A DNA stretch of 64,000 bases from positions 3,439,501 to 3,503,500 of the forward strand of contig CATNEN010000037.1 of assembly GCA_950097015.1 (NCBI GenBank). Reading direction: 5' to 3'. Positions 22,274 to 64,000 of this stretch are shown piece by piece. Every line of letters begins with the position of its first letter. Position 1 is the first letter of the stretch. Source of the DNA: Macrostomum hystrix (Eukaryota > Platyhelminthes > Macrostomidae). Both the position numbers and the translations under genes were made by a program. A model generated the notes under the pieces. It was not told the origin of the DNA and searched no databases. It saw nothing but the letters and a program-made list of their open reading frames with translations.

Positions 22274-22677
22274 GGGGCGGATAGCTCAGTCAGTAAGGTG
22301 TCGGACTCTGGATCAGATGGTCCTGGGTTCGACTCCCGACCTAGTCTAGAACTATTCGTGCAGCCTTTGGCAAGCTGCTTTGCCCTGATTTGCACACAGT
22401 CTACTCAGCTGCAAATGAGTACCGACATTTCATCGGGTAATAATAATTCCGGCTGGCGTGGAATAAAGCAGTTCTGTGCGGCAATTCTGTGGGGTTTGGA
22501 TGCTGCCGATATGTTTGGAAAAATAAATTCCATTGCTGACACGCGGCTGTCAACCGGTGTCCGAGAGAGCCGGGGAGTACAATAGGTGTGCAGTCCCCAC
22601 CTGCTAGTGTGCCTGACACACAACACCTGCACTGGCCCTTGGGTCTAGTGTCAATTATTATATTATATTATTATTAG
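22274..22677 (+). mobile_element. tRNA-derived SINE with (ATT)n tail
   Basis: The head resembles a tRNA: ggggcggatagctcagtcag (A box) and ggttcgactcc (B box) about 45 bp apart. The acceptor and T stems do not pair fully, so this is not a working tRNA gene. An unrelated body of about 250 bp follows, then gggtctagtgtca at 22641-22653 and a tail of ATT/TTA repeats. The same 3' motif closes the SINEs at 4152 and 26325. Confidence 0.8.
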
Positions 22678-23041
22678 CTATGAATGTTTTTAGCTGTACC
22701 ACGCATTACAGTTTGTTACGAACCCAAGATCACACTCGAGTGATCAACACATAGAAGGGCTAAGTACTTTAGTAGTTATAACTTTTGATGACATTTTTTA
22801 GTTGGAACGTATATTTTTTTAACTATGAACATGAAAAGCGAACTTTAAAGTCATTATTGCGTCTTATTGCATTTTTTTAACATTTTCACTATTACCGTCC
22901 GTCAACGAAAGTAAAACTGTATTTTCGTTGACATTTTCTATTACTAATCCGACTACGGTTGAATGTTAAGGTACCCTTGATGAATCTTTGATTGCCGTTA
23001 TTTTCAGACAACCGGCACAGTTGACTGGTCAGACAGTGTTG

Positions 23042-24676
23042 TTACAGAACTGTAGACTGTTCGTTGGTTACCGTACCAGATAATATAGACTGGTCAGGAG
23101 ATGCTGTCGATTGTTCAGTGGGCGTTGTCACTGAGACTTTTAGCTGGTCAAGCAGTGTAGTACGAGACGCTGAAGACTGGCCAGGCGAAGTTGGAAAGTT
23201 CGTAGTCGACTGATCAGGCGGTGTTGTCAAGGTCACAGTCGACTGATCATTCGGTGTTGTCAAGGTCACAGTCGACTGATCATTCGGTGTTGTCAAAGGC
23301 ACAGTCGACGTATCACTTGGTGTTGTCAAGGTCACAGTCGACGTATCACTCGGTGTTGTCAAGGTCACAGTCGACAGATCATTCGGTGTTGTCAAGGTCA
23401 CAGTCGACGTATCATTCGGTGTTGTCAAGGTCACAGTCGACGTATCACTCGGTGTTGTCAAGGTCACAGTCGACTGATCATTTGGTGTTGTCAAGGTCAC
23501 AATCGACGTATCATTCGGTGTTGTCACAGTCAAAGTCGACGTATCATTCGGTGTTGTCAAGTTCACAGTCGACGTATCATTCGGTGTTGTCACAGTCAAA
23601 GTCGACGTATCACTCGGTGTTGTCAAGGTCACAGTCGACTGATCATTCGGTGTTGTCAAGGTCACAGTCGACGTATCACTCGGTGTTGTCAAGGTCACAT
23701 TCGACGTATCACTCGGTGTTGTCAAGGTCACAGTCGACTGATCATTCGTTGTTGTCAAGTTCACAGTCAACGTATCACTCGGTGTTGTCAAGGTCACAGT
23801 CGACTGATCATTTGGTGTTGTCACAGTCAAAGTCGACGTATCATTCGGTGTTGTCAAGGTCACAGTCGACGTATCATTTGGTGTTGTCACAGTCAAAGTC
23901 GACGTATCATTCGGTGTTGTCAAGGTCACAGTCGACAGATCATTCGGTGTTGTCAAGGTTACTGTCGACTTGTTCGCTTGTGTAGTTGACATCAATGACA
24001 CGGATGTTGTTCCAGATGATGTTGACCGCTCCGTAGTCCTGTAGCTCGAAGATGAGCCTTTTGCAGACTGGGAGCTCATGAAAAGGTCTGCTAGAGTAGT
24101 CCTGATGGCTGTCGATAGTTTTTCTGTTGCTATCGACGCTGTTGTCATTCCTTTGTCAGTTCGCAGCGCCGTTGTTACGTCAGTACTTATTGCTAGGAAG
24201 GTCACGCAACGGCCAATGGCACAACCGGTAGTCGAGTCGATCCAGGTCTCCAGCTGCTCCTGGGGCGCGCAGGTCTCCAAAGCGGGGCATGACCTGTCGG
24301 TACAATTCACGCGAGGACAGCCCTGCGGATCTGTCCAATGAACGGCGTCACTTAGTTTCGCTGGCCAATCATTGCAGTCGGTTGTTACTGGCGGGCATGA
24401 GGACAATTTCAAGTCGATTGTGGGACCATCGACTACTGACTGCTGCTCGTCAGTCAGAAGGCACAATCGAAACGGGCATTCCGGAGAATCGGGATCGGAC
24501 AGCCATAGTGCTCGCATCCCAGCTGAGCAGATGATCAACGGTGGACAAACCGACTGCTCATGTCCGGATGTGACTTCAATAACTACTGGCAACGGAGCGG
24601 CGTGCGCGCGGTGTGGTGGCAAAGCTGCTGTCACAGTCGCTGCAACAATCAAGATTGTTCTTCCTAGTGTTGTCAT
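23042..24676 (-). CDS. secreted mucin-like protein with a 33-bp coding repeat
   Basis: One frame of 544 residues starts with a signal peptide (a positive residue, then LIVAATVTAALPP, ending HAHA-like before AAPLP), so it is probably secreted. Three cysteine modules follow, each starting CP[PA] and ending C-x3-C or C-x4-C (SVCPPLIIC...CPFRLC; SSCPPVTTDC...CPRVNC; RSCPALETC...CAIGRC). The rest is a Ser/Thr-rich tract, mainly about 23 copies of the 11-residue repeat STVTLTTPNDT, a likely target for dense O-glycosylation. No transmembrane segment or GPI signal is seen. The frame ends in TAA, but in another frame just beyond it TTLSDQSTVPVV continues the repeat style, so a one- or two-base indel near the end is possible. 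No intron or homologue is recognised. Confidence 0.75.
   Translation of the reverse strand: MTTLGRTILIVAATVTAALPPHRAHAAPLPVVIEVTSGHEQSVCPPLIICSAGMRALWLSDPDSPECPFRLCLLTDEQQSVVDGPTIDLKLSSCPPVTTDCNDWPAKLSDAVHWTDPQGCPRVNCTDRSCPALETCAPQEQLETWIDSTTGCAIGRCVTFLAISTDVTTALRTDKGMTTASIATEKLSTAIRTTLADLFMSSQSAKGSSSSYRTTERSTSSGTTSVSLMSTTQANKSTVTLTTPNDLSTVTLTTPNDTSTLTVTTPNDTSTVTLTTPNDTSTLTVTTPNDQSTVTLTTPSDTLTVNLTTTNDQSTVTLTTPSDTSNVTLTTPSDTSTVTLTTPNDQSTVTLTTPSDTSTLTVTTPNDTSTVNLTTPNDTSTLTVTTPNDTSIVTLTTPNDQSTVTLTTPSDTSTVTLTTPNDTSTVTLTTPNDLSTVTLTTPSDTSTVTLTTPSDTSTVPLTTPNDQSTVTLTTPNDQSTVTLTTPPDQSTTNFPTSPGQSSASRTTLLDQLKVSVTTPTEQSTASPDQSILSGTVTNEQSTVL
23215..23960 (-). repeat. 33-bp coding minisatellite in the mucin-like gene, about 23 copies
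   Basis: The unit in plus orientation is gtcaaggtcacagtcgactg plus atcattcggtgtt. Variants alternate gactgatca with gacgtatca, and gtcaaggtcaca with gtcacagtcaaa. The unit length keeps the reading frame. Confidence 0.97.
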
Positions 24677-24749
24677 TCAAGAATAGTCAAGAGAAATATG
24701 AAAGCTTCTCAATTAGGATTGTGTATAATATCGTTTATTTACGCACAGT

Positions 24750-24760
24750 TTTTTATATAG
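24750..24760 (-). promoter_or_regulatory. TATA box of the mucin-like gene
   Basis: On the minus strand ctatataaaaaa lies about 78 bp before the ATG at 24676. This fits a start site near 24725 and a 5'UTR of about 50 nt. Confidence 0.55.
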
Positions 24761-25221
24761 CCGACTTTCTATGCTTTGCTAGCCAAACTTTGTCTCTCAA
24801 TTCTATCACTAATCACTTTGTTCAGTGTTGATATTTTTTATGATAACAGCCAATGAGAGATAAGGAATCAAGAAAAAGTTTATAGAGAGGCGCGGAGTTG
24901 AGGTGGCTGTCAGAGTAAGGACTGGCGTGGCGAAAGGGTGGGGCGGGTGTTTGAATACAAAACAAATGTACATTCTGTGTACGTAGGAGTGAGTTTTTTA
25001 TCCACCTTGTGCTTGCCAAACAAACAACCAATCAAGTTTAAGTGACTTACTTTAACTTTAAAAGTTATTTATAGCGAATAAGAGAATCAATTTCGACCTT
25101 ACTTTGAAAATGAAAAAGCAAATTAATTCCGAGTCCAAAATTAGGTTGGTGTGAATTGTCACAGAAAATCTTTCATTGGATTGAAAAAAATCCTTACATT
25201 TCTACAGTGTTTTTAATTTGT

Positions 25222-25227
25222 TTTATT
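25222..25227 (-). terminator. candidate polyadenylation signal of the nephrin-like gene
   Basis: AATAAA on the minus strand about 485 nt after the stop codon; it is the nearest exact hexamer I found. Confidence 0.35.
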
Positions 25228-25711
25228 GCATCGTCATTGCTCGTAACAATACAAATAAAGTGTAAGGCAAGTATCCGTAAATAATGATATTAGGTGAGAG
25301 GAACAAGCTTTCACATTCACATTCACATTAATATTCACAGGTCTGTGAGGCAGTTTTGCTTGTTTATGTACTTTAGGTAGAATGCTTTTTACATTTTCAT
25401 CAAACAAAATTGAAGCACAAATATCTATAAAAAGCAGTCTCGATTCCAAGAAGTGCATAGCGAAATGTTTACACAATATAATCAACAAGCCTGTCTAGCT
25501 GAGGATTTTTACATCATGTGCAATTGCAAAGTAAACAGCACCTTAACATTGAACTTCGTGAATAAGCCTGGCATGCACAAAAAGCTGTTCATTGAAAATA
25601 AAAAAACATATTAATGAATTTTAATCCGATTCACAAGAAAACTCTAATAGTCTACTAACAGTAGGGTAGAAGGGGTGTGCAGATTCTCCAGACTAGATTA
25701 GTCGATTTCAG

Positions 25712-61156
<35,445 letters not shown>

Positions 61157-61214
61157 CTGGAGTGTGGATGAAGAGTTGAGAAAGTACTTTTTAGAACTTT
61201 ATCGATCTCCTAAC

Positions 61215-61400
61215 TATTCTCCCAATGTCACATTCTTCCCCACCCTCATTCTCCCCAGCCTCATTCTTCCCCGCCCTAATTCTCCCAATGTCCCATTCTT
61301 CCCCACCCTCATTCTCCCCAGCCTCATTCTTCCCCGCCCTAATTCTCCCAATGTCCCATTCTTCCCCAGCCTCATTCTCCCCAGCCTCATTCTCTGCCTC
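61215..61400 (+). repeat. repeat of about 60 bp, 3 copies
   Basis: Blocks of cattcttccccaccctcatt, ctccccagcc and taattctcccaatgtc repeat three times upstream of exon A on the gene strand. Confidence 0.9.
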
Positions 61401-61844
61401 CCACTCATTTTTCTTCATAACTTCTCTCACTCTCCCTTGCTCTATTAGTTCTCTCAATCGCCTCGACCTACCGGCCAACTGATTAGTTAACCCACTGACC
61501 TTCTTCACTAGCAAAGCGGCAGCTTTTAACGGAAACAGGTAAGCCAGCTGTCAGTCCTGCATTCCACACGTCAAGCATTGCCTGTACCAATCACAGTCCT
61601 AACTACCAACTCCCAAGACGGAACACTTGTGACAATTCAGTTCGCTAATCACCAGTGGGTTTTATCGGAGGTCAAGATGTAAGCAACAGTTTGTTGAAGT
61701 AACTTGTGCAGAATTCCACGCATTTTAAGGCTGGCCTGCAGTCGCTTACAGTCATCTGGGGTCATTTAGGGCATTAAATTTGTTAAAGACTTACTAGATA
61801 GTGGCGGTTAATGGTCCCAAAACATTAGTCTAAGAACAGATAAG

Positions 61845-62160
61845 ATAGATTGATAGATAGTCAAGCAGATAGATAGACAGTCAGATAGATAGATAGACAG
61901 TCAGATAGATAGATAGACAGTCAGATAGATAGATAGACAGTCAGATAGATAGACAGGCAGATAGATAGACAGGTAGATAGATAGGCAGGCAGATAGATAA
62001 ACAGGCAGATAGATAGACAAGCAGATAGATAGATAGACAGACAGATAGATAAACAGACAGATAGATAGACAGGCAGATAGATAAATAGTCAGGCAGATAG
62101 TCAGGCATATAGATAGACAGATAGATAGTCAGATAGATAGGTTGTCAGGCAGATAGATAA
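61845..62160 (+). repeat. imperfect GATA/GACA tetranucleotide tract
   Basis: Units such as agatagatagacagtcagat repeat with many changes; an older relative of the perfect GATA tract. Confidence 0.95.
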
Positions 62161-62164
62161 ATTT

Positions 62165-62865
62165 TCACATTGAGATACTCTCTTCATCAAAATGATTTGA
62201 GAATATTTTGTATTTCGTTATGCAGCAGCAATGATGCAACAATCCTTATACTCAACTAAATGAAAGAATAACACAGTATTTGAGTCGGTTCTAGGAGACA
62301 TTCAGCAAAGCAGCAGCTGGTGGGTCGGCGGCTGTCGGAGGGCGTGGCGGGGGTTCTGTCCACTTGAGCAGTCAAAATGGCTACGCCCTCGGCATAAAGC
62401 CATAAATATTATATCCATCTTTAGATGAATAACTATTCCACAAACCGGGATTGGTCACTTTTCTGACAGAGGATCATAAATAAAATCTTGGCAATGAAGC
62501 CTCATCTCATGAACAGTTCTGCAGGGTGCGATGGATTCGATTGTCTGTCTGTGTGTGAGCGGGTGACTCAAGCGAGATCGCGGAATAAATTGTGCGGCTT
62601 CGACTTGAGCTGCTTGTTGGGCAAACAATGATTCTTGCAAAATAAGGGAGAAAATCATGGGTTCCGTGTCGGAAATTGGGCAATCTTCCATCCATCCGAC
62701 TGCCTTTATTCTACGTGGCATATTGCTGGCCAAATATATCCAATGAAAGAAAATGGAAAGACCAACACACCTGGTTGTCATGGAAACGCTTGTCAAGGAA
62801 ACAATTTTTCATTGTTCTTTGCCTAGACTCATTGATCGCGCTAGAAAGGGGAAGTTTGATGGGTA
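62165..62865. other. no gene recognised
   Basis: Short open frames only. The missing 5' exons of the nephrin-like gene were looked for here without success. Confidence 0.45.
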
Positions 62866-62869
62866 GGGG

Positions 62870-63490
62870 AAAAGGAGAGGGAATGAGGGGAAGAATGGTG
62901 TAAGAATGGGAGAAGAATGAGGGGGGAGAAGGAAGGATAAGGGGGATACTGAGGGAAAAAACGAGAGGGACAATGCGGTGGAAGAGTAGGGGGAATGAGG
63001 GGGAGAATAAGGAGGAGAATAGGGGGAATGAGGGGGAGAATAAGGAGGAGAATAGGGGGAATGAGGGGGAGAATAAGGAGGAGAATAGGGGGAATGAGGG
63101 GGAGAATAAGGAGGAGAATAGGGGGAATGAGGGGAAGAATGAGGGGAAGAATGAGGGGGAGAATGAGGGGGAGAATGAGGGGGAGAATGAGGGGGAGAAT
63201 GAGGGGGAGAATGAGGGGAAGAATGAGAGGAGAATGAGGGTGAGAATGAGGGGAGAATCAGGGGGAGAATCAGGGGAGAATGAGGGGAAGAATGAGGGGA
63301 AGAATGAGGGGAAGAATGAGGGGATACTGAGGGAAAGAACGAGAGGGAGAGTGCGGGGGGAGAATGGGGGGAGAATGAGGGGGATAATCAGGGGCAGAAT
63401 GGAATAACGATGAGTGGTAGAATGAAAGAAGAATGAAGGGAAGAATGAGGGGAGAATGTGGGGTGAGGGGGAAACTGAAGGACAGAATGA
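62870..63490 (+). repeat. purine-rich repeat, 33-bp and 12-15-bp units
   Basis: A 33-bp unit with gaatgagggggagaataagg plus aggagaatagggg occurs about four times. It is followed by shorter gaatgaggggga units. Confidence 0.9.
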
Positions 63491-64000
63491 GGGAACAAAG
63501 TGGGAAGAAGGAATATTAGTGTGTCTCATGGTCTATCGTATTTGTTTATTACAAAACAAAGTGAGTTCAAATGCTCAAACATAATCTTGATTTTCTATTT
63601 ATTGGCCGCCTTCAGGGCTGACCTAGATTTAGGCTCTGGGAACCCCGCCAGCTATTAGCCTTCTTGAGGGGTGGGGTAAAATATATTTTTTATATTTAAA
63701 TTTGGCTGGGCAATTACTCGCAGGTTCAATCAGCTCATTTGTTAAGCAGCTAAAAAGTTGGAACAAAATTGGCTCTTTCAACCTTCCAACTCTGCACGTG
63801 GGAGTGAAGCTACCTGCTGTTGTTCTGGCCTTATTAACTTGTGGAGCCATTCTAAAGATTTTAATCCCTGTTTAGCACGCAATCGATTTTGGGGGACAGA
63901 AATTAAATGAGCTTAGAGAAGTCATGAACTGAGAGGAAGAGGGAAGAATGAAGCAAAATAATGAAAGGAGGAATTTAGGGGAAAAGCGAGCAGAAAATGA
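63491..64000. other. no gene recognised
   Basis: Nothing beyond short unsupported open frames. Confidence 0.45.

Noticed and set aside
22274-22345. Functional tRNA gene
   Set aside because: A and B boxes are present, but the acceptor and T stems do not pair properly and a SINE body with an ATT tail follows.

Overview
This is nuclear DNA of an animal. Spliceosomal introns with GT..AG ends interrupt genes for metazoan families: an EDC3 decapping scaffold, Mediator subunit MED9, GEMIN6, an AF4/FMR2 (AFF) C-terminal homology domain, a secreted mucin-like protein, and a nephrin/Sticks-and-stones-type cell adhesion receptor. SINEs and cut-and-paste DNA transposons are also present. The extreme minisatellite load would suit a repeat-rich invertebrate such as a free-living flatworm or another spiralian, but nothing here fixes the species.

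Layout. 1-3580: gene-free AT-rich DNA with a 19-bp inverted repeat pair. 3583-7078 (+): EDC3 in four exons. 7120-8414: 41-bp tandem array. 8598-9847 (+): a TATA box, a likely 5'UTR intron, then MED9 and GEMIN6 as two overlapping reading frames. 10405-12050: 27-bp array. 13430-16760 (-): 3' part of an AFF-family gene. 18363-19606: a TTAA-flanked DNA transposon interrupted by a hAT-type element. 22274-22677: SINE. 23042-24760 (-): mucin-like gene with a TATA box. 25216-61156 (-): nephrin-like gene, 12 exons over about 35.4 kb, with the 5' end beyond what I could find. 61157-64000: further arrays and no recognised gene.

The reading frame of the nephrin-like gene stays intact through all 12 exons (3275 nt, phases agreeing at every junction), although its introns are filled by more than 20 different tandem arrays. 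Unit lengths run from 14 to 37 bp, plus a (GATA)n tract of over 500 bp. The same habit appears in EDC3 and AFF: nearly every intron carries an array or a SINE whose edge lies close to the 5' splice site. Most long open frames in the window are only arrays whose unit length is a multiple of three, or which by chance lack stop codons.

Functionally the genes are unrelated: mRNA decapping (EDC3), transcription (MED9, AFF), snRNP assembly (GEMIN6), secretion (mucin-like) and adhesion (nephrin-like). The strongest candidates for new biology are the MED9/GEMIN6 overlapping dicistron, the arrays next to 5' splice sites, the higher-order structure of the 24-bp array at 51.9-54.7 kb, and the hAT element that carries the same 16-bp satellite family that fills part of the largest nephrin intron.
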